Below, piece by piece: positions 12,423 through 24,400 of a stretch of 64,000 nt of DNA. The stretch comes from Paragordius varius (lineage: Eukaryota; Nematomorpha), in NCBI GenBank assembly GCA_964247055.1, contig OZ176057.1, positions 2,728,001 through 2,792,000 on the forward strand. The letters are read 5' to 3'. The notes under the pieces were generated by a model. It had not been told where the DNA came from. It searched no databases and saw only the letters and a list, made by a program, of their open reading frames with translations. A program made the translations under genes and the position numbers. How positions within the stretch are numbered: position 1 is the stretch's first letter; each line of letters begins with the position of its first letter.

Positions 12423-13640
12423 AATCGTGTTTTATTGCATTGTAATACAAAAAAAATACAATAAAAATTAAATAATTTGCTACAAATATGTATCTTGACA
12501 GAGTGACGTAATAAAAATTAGCCTGCAAGCAAACAACAAATTTATCAAATTATATTTACATGACTGATTAATTTATGAATATATAATAACAAAAGTTTAA
12601 AAAATACCTAGACCACGCTTTTTTCGATATGGATGAAAAACAGATAGCCTTAGGCTATTATGATTTTTTCATATGGCGTAAAAAATTAATAAATTGAAAA
12701 TAACTGGATATAAATTAATTAAATTCCAACCGTTCAGTATTTATATTAATTGAAATATTACTGTACATAACTTATATTAACTAATTTCCGTTTTTCCAAC
12801 CCTTCAAATAGCACTTATGGTTTGCTCAGTCTTATAATCTTTTCGTTTAAGAATAACAATTTAATATAGTGAAATTGTTAAAATTTAAAAAAAACTTACC
12901 TTAATTTGTTTTTATATATTTATATATTAAAAACCTAATTAAATTTGTTTTGTTATATATTTTGAATAATCTTAAACTTTTACTCATTCTCACTGCGTCC
13001 AAATCGAGGGGTATAAAAAAATCATATTTATTCTGATAGAAATACATCTATCAAGGCTTTTGGTTTTGTCCCTTACGAGTAAATAAAATTTATTAATACT
13101 TTTCTGGTAAATTATCAATATCAGAAAATAGCAAAATCTGCTCACATTTTGTTAGCTATTTTTATGGTGAAAACTAAAGAGATCATTGCAAAAATATCAT
13201 TATAATATATCATAAACAAAAAAAGTAAAATAATATATAAATTAGATGTAGGCTCCGAAAGAATTTTTATTGTTCTACTAAAATAGGCAAAAAATAATGA
13301 AAAGCAGGGATTAAACGTTTTTAAAGCATAAACTAAATTTTTCTACAAAAATGATTTGAAAATATATTTTTTACAAATATAACGAAATTTCGGATATTCA
13401 TACGGTATGAAAACACTTAAAGATATTAAAACTTTTTGCTATGCAATATGAATGACATTTTGCTGAACTGAAAATTTTAATTTAAAGGCTCTTTTTTCAA
13501 GTTTTGGTAGTTTTTAATTAATTTTAGCATAATAAAACCTAACAAATGAATTAATCATAATTCGATTTTTAAGTCGGTGTAATGCTTAATTTTGGCTAAA
13601 GGCTAATTAGTCCAAAAATATCATTAAAATTAATCATAAA
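12423..13640. other. Upstream region of the SLC26 gene
   Basis: AT-rich sequence upstream of the SLC26 start codon. No TATA-like promoter could be distinguished from the background. No exon seen. Confidence 0.4.
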
Positions 13641-13690
13641 TTATATTAAAAAGTAAATTGCTATTATCAAATTATTGCATACACTAATAC

Positions 13691-13832
13691 GATTTTTATA
13701 TAAAACAATTATAGAAGCCACAAAACCAAAGCACCTTGAAAACCCTAATGCATTCATTATCACTCTTTCATCAGGATATTTATACATCCCGATTATGTAC
13801 GCAATGTAGGGCCAAAAAGCACCATGTGAATC
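13691..13832 (-). CDS. Weak candidate exon, FRAG1/DRAM/Sfk1-like
   Basis: A 142-nt open segment bounded by a possible acceptor (ATCAG|GAT) and donor (AATC|GTATTA). It encodes DSHGAFWPYIAYIIGMYKYP then DERVIMNALGF and a hydrophobic stretch ending VLYKN. The pattern WPYI...G...P-E-R-x-I resembles FRAG1/DRAM/TMEM150 membrane proteins. However, the 13800-13860 end is also similar to the ends of repeat family C at 17160-17225 and 26215-26280, and I found no partner exons. It may be a repeat, not a gene. Confidence 0.2.
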
Positions 13833-13853
13833 CTGATACATTTATTTATTGGA

Positions 13854-13856
<3 letters not shown>

Positions 13857-13887
<31 letters not shown>
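13857..13887. repeat. (TA)n microsatellite
   Basis: Simple TA run of about 30 bp. Similar runs occur at 8837-8863, 9873-9917 and 39788-39811. Confidence 0.9.
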
Positions 13888-13890
<3 letters not shown>

Positions 13891-14305
13891 ATTCATCATG
13901 TTTTTGTATGTGTACTGTGTACATTAATCATGATTTTTATAGTCCATATGGGGCTAAATTAGAGGAATTATTGATAATTTTGCTGTAATTCCTGTATGAG
14001 CGCACAAAAAACTATAATAAACAATTCTAATTAATAAAATGTATCAGATTATTCATGATTATTTTAATTTATAAGGAAATTATTTGCACACTTTTGTATA
14101 TTTGCTTTATAGCGAATAGTAATAATAGCGTACATAACTCGAGAGGTGATATGACGACCGCTGGGCGCCAGCGGCCCAATTTTGAAATGATCTTTATCGT
14201 GTCATAATGCGGATGATTACAATCATAATTAAAAAAATTATTATTTTCCCAAATTCAATTCCCATCTCTATTTTTATTAATACTTGGATATAAAACATTC
14301 TTTTC

Positions 14306-14847
14306 AGTCCTTCGATTTAAATTGGGGTAGTTGGATAACCCAGGTCTGTTTAAAATTAAATACTGTAAAAAATATGGAAGGAATCGGACCATGGCAAAAT
14401 TTTGCACTTATATAACATCATATAATACGAAAAATATAAATAATTTTATTCAAAAATACTTGTTAATAATTATTTTGATGTGAAACCCAAAGGTAAAAAT
14501 TTAGTCAAATCATGTGTAAATGTCTAAAAAAATAATACAAAATAAACCACTTTTTCTATTTCCACCAATTTTTGATAATTTAAATAAAAAATAAGCTTTA
14601 ATTTTATCTTTAAAATTAAATACACACGATATATTGCAAAATGTAAAATAAAAATGGCGCCGATGTAGTTTAACATGTAACTTTTTTTTCAAAATTAAAT
14701 TTTTTTTGGATTTTTTTGACTTATATAAATAATTTTTATCAGGATAGAAGCATAAATTTAAATTAGAAATTTTTCCTTCAATAGTTTTTTAATAATATTG
14801 AATTAAATTTAGTCCATATAGATACCCCAATTTGAATCGAAAGGGTT
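14306..14847 (+). mobile_element. MITE family B copy 2
   Basis: Begins CAGTCCTTCGATTTAAATT, ends GATACCCCAATTTGAATCG. Same orientation as copy 1 and opposite to copy 3, which starts about 150 bp to the right, so the two form a large inverted pair. Confidence 0.75.
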
Positions 14848-14993
14848 TAAAAAAGACATTCTATGATTAGCCAGTTTGCTGCTGTATGTTAATTTAGTTG
14901 AAAGTTTTATTGAGTTTAATTTAATTAAAAAAGTTATATTTTATAGTAAAAGAAAAAATAACACCTTGTAGATTTTTGATAGAATTTTTTTAA

Positions 14994-15544
14994 ACTTCGA
15001 TTCAAATTGGGGCATCTAAATACCACAGAATAATTTGAATTAAGATTTTTAAAAACTACTGAAAGAATATTCCAATTTATTTTTATGCTTCTATCCTAAT
15101 AAAAATTATATAAATATGCCAAAATATCTAAATAAATTTTTGTTTTGAAAAAGTTCCATGTCAAACTATTTCGACGCCATTTTTATTTTACAAAATTTTT
15201 TGCACAATATCGTATTTCTTTAATATTAAGGGTAAAATTAAAGCTATTTTTTTTTTAAATTTTATCTAACATTGATAGAAATAAAAAAAACGATTAATTT
15301 TGTATTATTTTTCAATTTTACCATTGCACATATGTCACGTTGACTAAATTTTTACCTTTCGGTTTTAGCGTAAAATAAGTAATATCAAGTATTTTTGAAT
15401 AATTTTTTTATATATTTCGGTTTATTAATGTTATATAAGCGCAAAATTTTGCAATGGTTTCGAATCCTTCCATATTTTTTGAAAAATTTAATATTAAACA
15501 GGCCTGGGGTATTTAACTACCCCAATTTGAATTGAAAGACTAAA
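14994..15544 (-). mobile_element. MITE family B copy 3
   Basis: Begins CTTCGATTCAAATTGGGGC and ends GGCCTGGGGTATTTAACTAC then CCCAATTTGAATTGAAAG. It is the reverse complement of copies 1 and 2 along its whole length and is closest to copy 4 at 54171. Confidence 0.75.
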
Positions 15545-15545
15545 A

Positions 15546-16235
15546 TGAATGTGTTGTATCCTAATGTTAAAGGTTACAATAAAAAATTAATTCATATGTG
15601 AATAGATATACTGTGTTAAATTGGTGTCGCCACTACGAATCAAAGTACAAAATGATAAATATAAACCTGATTCAGACAAAACTTAATTGATTCTTTACTA
15701 CAAAAATCTTTAGAGAAATAAAAAATCTTTTGAAGAAAAGTAACAAAAATGGCGCATTAACCAAAAGCTCTTTTTTTCAAAAGATTGCAAAAAATACTAA
15801 ATAGGAATCGAAAATAAATTTTCCTGTTAAAGAAATTTTGCTAAAGGGGGAGAGAAATTAAAATATATCGTAACATATGTTTCACGACGTAAAAAATATT
15901 ATAATCCCATAAAAAATTAGAACTTTCGATTTAAATATCTATAGCGCTGGATTAAGGCAATGATATAATAAAAATTTTCAAAAAATCTAATTTTATAATT
16001 ATTTTCATAATACTTAATAATGATATAAAAATGAACCGCCGTCAAAATGTTTGCCGTCCCCTATTTATATTAAATATAATTTTTTGGTGAGAGTTTAATC
16101 CCTGACGAAATATATCATTAAGATATATACTACCTTATATGCCGAGATTAGGCGATACAAACAAATTTTTATAAAGTAAAAATCTTTCAAAATTTACAAG
16201 TTGGCAAGAATTGTTGTTTATATCATGGTATTTTA
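15546..16235. other. Intergenic stretch without recognisable feature
   Basis: AT-rich, no exon or transposon end seen. Confidence 0.4.
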
Positions 16236-17240
16236 GCATGGTGGAAACGATCTAATATTTTGATACCTAATCAAAAAACCATTTTATTTTTCGATGATGC
16301 CGAACATATCACCTCAGAATTTAATTTTAATGGTTTTTTGCTTTCAAATTTTGGTTATAAATTATGAAGACGAACAAATACTATCATTAAATCTGAGGTG
16401 ATAGAAATGTTCATCACTATTGATATAACAAAGCGTTTATAATATTTTAAAGCTTTTTTATACCGTTTCCATCATGCCTCAGTAAAAAGTATGCCATCCA
16501 ACAAAAAATGGTAAAAATTAAGTTTTAATGTGCATTTGTTTAAAAATATTTGTTTTGATGTTAAAGTTTAGCATATATTAAATTTTTATCGCAAAATCTC
16601 GTTATTTTTGCTTTTATTCAAAGAGAACTATTCCAATTTGTTGTTGTTGCTCAGGTCGATTCCGACTAACTGCAACATTGAGAATATAGCTTCTCCATTC
16701 ACTGCGATTACCGGATCTGGTGTTTAGTTCGGATAATGATTGGTTGGTTTCTTTGAGACAGACAATATTTCAAACACCACTATTTTAAATAAAATTAACC
16801 CAGGAATATCACTTCTAGGCGGCTTAATACGGCAAAAACTCTCCTTTTTCGGGCACGTTATGAGAGCCAACTCTCTTGAAAAATCACTGATGCTGGGAAA
16901 AGTGAGTGGTGCTCGAAAAGAGGGAGAAGACGAACTCGTTGGATGGATTCCAATTAAGAAGAGCAAAAAAATAAGACTTTTAAACATATATAAAATCAAA
17001 TTTTTTTATGGTTTTGCTTGTTAAATGTAATTGATGATATATATTGGTAATATTTTTTGGAATGAAGCATTAGTTTTTATTAAATAATTATTTAAACATG
17101 TGCAAATTTTTTTATTTTCTTTTAAAGTAGTTACTACAATAGTGCAAACAACTTCTTTATATCAATCGCAAGGGCTAAAACAAAAGTACCATCAAAATCC
17201 TGATACATTTTCCTATCAGAATATGTAAATTTGAACAAAA
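16236..17240. mobile_element. Repeat family C copy 1 with a LINE fragment inside
   Basis: It begins with a 242-bp foldback (16236-16477) whose inverted ends are GCATGGTGGAAACG and CGTTTCCATCATGC. Homology with the copy at 25601 continues to about 17240 (landmarks: GTGCAAATTTTTTTATTTTC against GTGCGCAAATTTTGTC, and CTGATACATTTTCCTAT). In this copy the homology is interrupted at about 16640-17040 by a LINE fragment. No transposase was recognised. Confidence 0.55.
16740..16990 (+). mobile_element. Eroded LINE 3' fragment inside repeat C
   Basis: A short + strand frame reads RQKLSFFGHVMRANSLEK, then SLMLGKVSGARKEG and GWIPI. This is the GHVMR...GKxxGxRxxG...W tail of a CR1/RTE-type reverse transcriptase, related to the fragment at 9410. 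Only the 3' end is present. Confidence 0.6.
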
Positions 17241-17344
17241 TATTTTTTTGGACACTATTTTTTATGATTTGGAATGGAGCATTAGACTTTAAAAAATTTA
17301 ATTAGCTCACTGTTTGCGATTTTCGCGATTTTTAATAATAACTA

Positions 17345-17993
17345 GGGTTGTGCATTTGACTCCTTTTTCAAAAAAATCCAGTCCCAGACACACCATGGTC
17401 ATGACCACTTTGTACCCAAGTAAATACCATGTATTGGAATTGTAATAATAATGTTCGAACGACATTTGCTTTTCACTAAAATAATGTAATGTTTTTTCTT
17501 AAAAATTGGTATTTTACATTATAATATTTGTTACTTATTATTTCCAATCAAATTTAATCAAGAATTTTATTTCAAATAAATTTAGTCACCTGAATCTTCA
17601 AAAGCTTTTAATACTGGATGTTTTTTTAAAAATTTACTTAGTTTGTTTTACACTTTCTTTCATCATTGAAATATCCAATTATAAGATGTTTTTCAATTTA
17701 TTGGTTCACATATATGGAATAATTGGATTTTCACAGTGCTTGATTGTGTTTTTCGAGCCTTAAATGCTAATGTGATAAGGAAGACATGTTTAACAATTTT
17801 TAATATATGGTTTGATAAGCATATTTAAATATTTGATATTTCTTAAAAATATATTTTAAAACAATAAAACTTACCATATCTCTTCCAAAAAAATTCAGCG
17901 GCAATTTTTCAAAAACAGCTGTTTTTTTAATTGATCGTGGTCAAAAAATAAATAGTCACTGACCTGGTCATGACTTGGTCAGCACAACCCTAA
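17345..17993. mobile_element. Non-autonomous DNA transposon H
   Basis: Terminal inverted repeats TAGGGTTGTGC...GAC on the left and GTCAGCACAACCCTA on the right, with further inverted similarity inside (GGTCATGACCACTT against GGTCATGACTTGGTC). The interior is AT-rich. The short open frame inside it is not protein-like. Confidence 0.6.
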
Positions 17994-18489
17994 TAATATC
18001 CTTATTACAAAAATGTTATTTAAAAGCTCATAAGGTCCACATACAAAAACTTTTTGTCAGAAATATATTTTATTTGGTAATTATTTATACTCCCCACCGA
18101 TTGTGCTATAAGCATCAGAATTTTCATGGTGGGTTTGATACGGGTAATTTTAGAAAGAACAAATAAAAATATCCAATTCAAAAAATTGTAAATGCCCATA
18201 TTCAAAGCGTTTGAGTTTTTTTTAGTGAAAATTGAATTTGTACTCTAAAATATTTAACAACGAATGCTGTTAAATTTATAAAATTTAGTTTTCCAATTTC
18301 GGTTAATAAACCATTTTCCATTATCACATGGTTTCATTACAATTCATAGTAGCATAGCATTGGAAATAATGTTACTTTAGTTAATTTTTTAGAATTTGAA
18401 ACTTATATTAATATATTTTATGAAATCATATGTTTTTAAATTTTTATTTTATTATTAAATGTTTAAGCCATTTGTATCACAAATAAAAT

Positions 18490-19260
18490 AACTCTTCATG
18501 GATTATCATAAGGCATGGCGTCTACCAAGATTCATCGCTTTGTTGTTTACAATATGTATGGATGATATAGCCAAAGCTGTTAATCAAAGGTCAAGTTGGT
18601 ATTTCATGCATGCGGATGATATATTTTGTCTGAATCACGGCTTCTGACTCTAATAGCCTTGAGGGTCAACAACATAAAATGGAGGTTGATGCGGGTTGGG
18701 TTTTGAAGGGTAAGGAAAGGTGCAAATATTCAGGGGCAATGTTCAAATGGATCGTTGACCGTCGATATTAATTTAAGAATTGAGATCAGTTGGGTAAATT
18801 GGAGGAAAATTTTAAGCCTGTTATGTGAACGAAATATTGATGATAAAGTTAAAGGTAAGATATACAGATCAGTTGTTCAACTCACAATGATATATATAAT
18901 TCACTGACGTGGGGCGTCAAAAAATCCGAAGAAAGACATTTTAACGTTACGGAAATTAAAATGCTTTGAATGATATGTGGTGTTATAAGAAAGCACAAAG
19001 TTTAGAATATATATATTCGTGTGATCACAGTTGTTGAACCAATAGCGGAAAGAAAGTAGGTTGGTTTGGGCACATTGATGAAAGGAGAGACTTTATTTAT
19101 ATTGCATAAACAATAGAAAGTCATATAGTCGAAGGAAAACAAGGACCTGGGCGGCCTAAAACGAGATGGATGGACACAATAAAAAGAAAATTGACAGAAT
19201 ATGAGCTAATAGTAGAAAACGCTATGTATAGAATTCTATGGCGTAAAAAATTGTAAATAC
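18490..19260 (+). mobile_element. Eroded LINE 3' half (reverse transcriptase)
   Basis: Broken + strand frames read MHADDI (catalytic YADD region, altered), SSINWVNWRKI-like and KVKGKIYRS, then GWFGHID, GPGRPKTRWMDTIKRKL and MYRILWRKKL near the end. The order (palm motif, thumb, GHxx, RPKxRWMD) is that of CR1/RTE-type LINEs. Stops and frameshifts are numerous. It is a different lineage from the intact LINE at 42421. Confidence 0.7.
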
Positions 19261-20500
19261 TTGCTATCTAATAGTTACATAGACAAATTTTCTCGAATTA
19301 TTTTAAAAATCGCTTGAAATGAAAGAAGGCAATTTATTGTAGTGTTAATGGATCGCTATCTTAACCGCACGCTTTTTTTTAAATGATTTTAAGCATTTAG
19401 ACCGGTCATGATAATTCGACCGCTTAAAAATACCCTTAGAACCTGGGAAGGAAAAAGGGAACTTGAAACTATATTTTGTAAAAATATATTGCAGTTATAA
19501 CGTCCTTCGATAGGGAAAGGTCTCAAAATTATACATAAAGTTTTATATCACCCCTTATTTAATATTTGTAATATTGAATTTTTAATCCATTTTTTTCCTC
19601 TTGTAAACTAAAAATATTTAAGGACGATCTAATCAATATTTGGCAAAATAACTCTTATATATATTAATTATATTAATTAACCTTTTTCATGTAGCACAAT
19701 ATATATTTATAAATTCTAATAAATATCTCTCGAAAAGATATCTATTTATATATTTTTTAATTAAGGATAATTACCTTTCCTAAATATTATGTATGAAAAT
19801 TTATATACTTTCAGTATTTTGATATTCTCTACTTTCATTCAGACATAGGGTCAATGCCAAAAATAGGGTATTGATTGATAAACCTCTTATGATTTTTTTA
19901 TTTTATTATTTTTCATAACCCTATCAAAAATAAAAATTAAAAAGAGTTCAGATACGCCCAAATCTTTTTATATATATAATAATAATTATAATCAACCTTT
20001 GAACTATATTAAAAATATATTTATCAAATTAAATATGCAAAAATGAGGGAGAAAGAATTATTTTGACGAAAAATCTATTAAATTTTGGGTTTTAACCAAT
20101 ATTTTTGCTCATAGTTTTTTTAATTTATTTCAATAACTGAACCATGAAGAAATCGAATAAATTATTTTATTTTTGTTATAAATATTATTATATTTAAGAA
20201 AAGGGCGTAAAAAGTATTATATTTAGCACAAAGATTATATATTTATATACGTATATTTTGTAAAAAATATTAAAAGATATTTAAAATATATAAAATTGAT
20301 AATGGTAAATCTACTTTATAGAGCTTGCAAACCTGTTATATTGTTAAAATGTTATATTTTTGATTTATTTACCTTTCTTCCTTTAATATATACAGATAAA
20401 TATATTTATATCAATAATTGAAAAATATATAATTAACATAAGACTTATGTCGCGTTCGGGGTTCATACGCTAAAGTTAACTAACTATAAGCGCTGCATAT
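19261..20500. other. Upstream flank of the collagen gene
   Basis: AT-rich. No gene or transposon recognised. Confidence 0.4.
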
Positions 20501-20509
20501 ACATACATT

Positions 20510-20696
20510 TATATATAAGGGATTCTTTTTTCATTTCGATTGTTTTGCGATACAAGAATTTAATTTTTTTATCAAACATTTTTTTAATAATAAATATAAA
20601 TTATTAAGTCTATCAATCAGTATTCAATCATATCAGTTTCGATTCCCTTAATCATCAATTTCGTGATCTCTATTACCCTTTAGGATATTTCAGGTA
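20510..20696 (+). promoter_or_regulatory. Possible TATA box and 5' untranslated exon of the collagen gene
   Basis: TATATAAGG at 20512-20520 is a good TATA-like element in a slightly less AT-rich stretch. A leader exon could run from about 20545 to 20695, ending GATATTTCAG|GTAATTTT. The matching acceptor (TTTTCAG, just before ATG 21440) lies 740 bp downstream. Both sites are inferred by eye. Confidence 0.35.
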
Positions 20697-21439
20697 ATTT
20701 TCTGTTTAATAAATATTATACAAACACCATTTAAAAATATTTACAGTCAACCACTTTTAATTGATCCCAAGGTCCATTATCTGCATTTAAAGCCCTTTTT
20801 ATCAAAAAATTTAAAATTTCTTATGCTAAAAATCAAGATCATCAATTATTCACCACATAAAAATTAACTTAGTCTATAAGTAGTGAAAAAGTTACCTACT
20901 CTAGTTACAAAAAACTCAGATGTACAACTTTTGAAGGTTAACCTAAAAAATATGTTTGCTTTATTGTGGAAAAGTGCTTGATGATCAGTATCAACTAATT
21001 AATTTAGGGGCTTCTTATGGCTTTTATAAGGTAATCTGCTGTATTATTAAGTAAAAAAATTTTTAACCAAAATTGACAATATTTTTTAAGTTTCAGAAAT
21101 ATAAATTATATACTGTTTGTCATCATTTTAAACTATATTTCAAACAGCTAACCAATGAACATCTTCCAAGTCTTAAAACATGTTTCATCATAATATATAC
21201 GTTAAATGTAAAATGAATTTAACTATATTGAAACTTCATATAAACATTTTCAGTAAAAATTTATGCATGCCAATATTAATCAAAAATAAATTCCGTTAAC
21301 AAAACAAATGTAAGGCACACAAAAATTAAATTATAAAATTATAACAATTTCAAAGAAATTACGGATAAACGAGAAATACATAAAAACACAATCTTATAAT
21401 GCCTTTATACTTTTACTTTATGAAATTTCATTTTCAGAT

Positions 21440-24400
21440 ATGGATACATTGAAATCCACAAAAACCTCAACGACGACAAGCACACAGTCATCTAGATTGC
21501 CCAAAAATTTTTGGGTATATCTCAATACTGGCTTACTTGTCCTGTTTGTATTAACATGTCTTATTCTACTACCCAGTTTTTACATTCATTTCCGCAAAAT
21601 CACGAGTTTGGGTGATATTTCCCGCGAAAAATTCTCTTTGCAACAAACTGTTCTACGGGACAACCTTGCAAAAGGGAATGCTATTGTACCAAATTTGTTT
21701 GAACAAAAAAATAAATCATCACCTATCATCGATGAAGTCTTAGAGAAAATTGATGGTTTTACCCATTTCTCTAAGGTAAATACACTCATATATATATATA
21801 TATATTATGGTGGAAAAATATAATGATAGTTACTATTCATCGTTTTGCTTTAGATAATTAATCTCTCATAGCCAAATCATTAAATATGATATTTGAAATT
21901 TAATTTTTTAGCTGAAATCACAATCTTCCGATTCCAAAGCCCTAAGGCTCGGAAAAATCGAAATACGAAACAAACGAAGTTATGTCGGTGGCGATTATTC
22001 ACAAAGTATTTATTAACGAACCCTTTTTAAAAATTTATAATATGTGCTTATCGTTTTTTGAACCTAAATTTGAATTTAATAATAACAATGCTAATTATAA
22101 TTATATTTCAATCATTAATTTATTACATATACCGCGATTAATATCTCGATTCGCAACTCCAAAAAATAAATTCGTAGGAAACATACAAAGTTCAATATGT
22201 TTTTTGTTTGCATATAAGCCCTTTTACTCTAATTTGTTCGTCTTTATAATTTCGCACATAGAATTTCGATCTTATGTTTTTATTCGTTGATTGCGATATA
22301 AGATATAGAAGACCCGATCATATATATAACTAACACCCCAATCAAACCTTTTTAATTTTTAAATTTTGATTTTTATTCCTTTTTAATGTGAGATATGTGT
22401 AGCATGGAGCTGTAAATTGGCACATTATTTTTAACTTAAATTCATATAATGGAGCTTTAAAATATTTATTTTTCATATAATGTTAACTCTCATATTAAGA
22501 ATATGTGCTACTCTTTCCAAATGTATAAAACCCATAAACCTTTTTTTGGCGTATCATAAATATTAGTTTATTTTTACGAAAAAACAAAATAGGATGTAAA
22601 ACATGCAATGATGGGAACCCTGGTTTAAGAGGGGAACCAGGTCTCCCCGGTCCTGAAGGCGATTCTGGAAGCCCGGGAAAAGACGGTTTACCCGGGGCTG
22701 ATGGTAATCCCGGTAGAGATGGGGCCCCTGGACGCCCTGGAGCTCAAGTAATATATACATACATACATATATATACCATTTACAGTTCAAATTCATAACC
22801 CTTGAACAATTCAAATTCATCACCCTAAAATAAATTATGTGTTTTTGGAAAATTAAATATTACCTATATTTTTTTAAAATTAATATAATACTGAAAAAAT
22901 AAGATACTATGCTATAAGAATATTTTTTATATTAATGATGAGTTATATTAGCCCGAAAATACATAATTTATTTTTGGGGTGAATTTAAAATGTTTGAAGG
23001 TGATTTTGAATTGTAAATGGAATATAAATAAATTCACTAAAAATAATTTAAGACAAATATTTCTAAAAAAGACAGCCGTACATTTTTACACCTTGATTCT
23101 TTTCATACAACTTAGTCTTTTGGGTTGAGAAGTGAAATAAACCCATAAAACAGGCACACTCCCATTACATATTTTATTTAGTAAAGTGAAGAGATCGCAT
23201 ATCTAGTGTGATTAAAAATGCGAATTTATATTAAGAAACAAAAAAATATATAGTTCAGATCTGCTTAGGCGATTCATTCCTAAGCAGATCTTAAATATAA
23301 GAATTACTAATTTTTTACCATTTTTAGTCACAATAAATTATAAACATTTAGGTTATATTTAAACAAAAAACTCACAAAAATGTATGGCTGTCTTTATCAA
23401 TGTTTGTGACTTTTAGTTTTTACGTTTTGTCTTCAAAAATTTTAATTGCATATATTTTTATTGCATATATAGGGTTTAAAAGGCGAAGCTGGTTTACCAG
23501 GTCAAGATGGGATCCCAGGAGAAGCCGGTGCCCCCGGAATTACTTTGAGTGGAGTTAATCATGGGCGGGACGGTGCCCCAGGACAGGCTGGGCGAAAGGT
23601 ATTAACTATTTTATACACCAAAACCAAAAAACTTAAATTCTATCAAACAACAGTGTTGTAAAATCTGTAATATAAATGATAATCGAAAATTTAACACAAA
23701 ATTAATTGAAAGATAATTATTAACAGAAATTATATAAAGGATATGTGAAACCCCTTGTTGTCAATAGTAATCGTAGACTAGTTTCGTGCTTGTTAGCACT
23801 CATCAGTACGACACAACTATTTGACTAACTGGGGTTTTCACATATTGATTTCGTCCATATATATCCAACTTTGCAATTGACGAAAAGGTTTCACACATAT
23901 CCTTTATAATATCTGTTAATAATTATCTTTCAATTAATTTTCTGTTTAATTTTCGATTATCATATTACGGATTTTACAAAACCGTTATTACAAAACATAA
24001 TCAATCCGTCATTTACCATTTAATTATCAAAGTTTTATAAAAGTTATAGGAGATAGGTGATTTACTGTAATACACAATAATTTATTCTATAAAATTGGTT
24101 TTACAGTTTGATTGAAGAGATTGGTAATAGGATTTTAGTCTTTTAAAACCATTTTAGCAATAAAAACAGGTTTCCTCATCCTTTAAAAAACGGCATACGG
24201 TTAAAATATCAATCGGTTTGTTTTGGTTAAAATTTTAATTAACACAAACCCTATGGTACGAAATTATTTTCATTATATTTAATATAAAATTAATTTTTAT
24301 ATTATTATATAAAGTTACATACAACATTGCTGCTCATATAATTAACCAATTATTTATTGTATTAAAATAACTTACCTCTTTTTTTTTATAAAAAATGGAC

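Noticed and set aside
17506-17763. 85-residue hydrophobic open frame on the plus strand
   Set aside because: It lies wholly inside element H and is an AT-rich Phe/Ile/Leu/Tyr frame of the type expected by chance.
21982-22290. Plus-strand frame following collagen exon 2
   Set aside because: Mostly low-complexity intron in a different frame. The spliced frame to exon 3 is supported by phase and by the collagen sequence.
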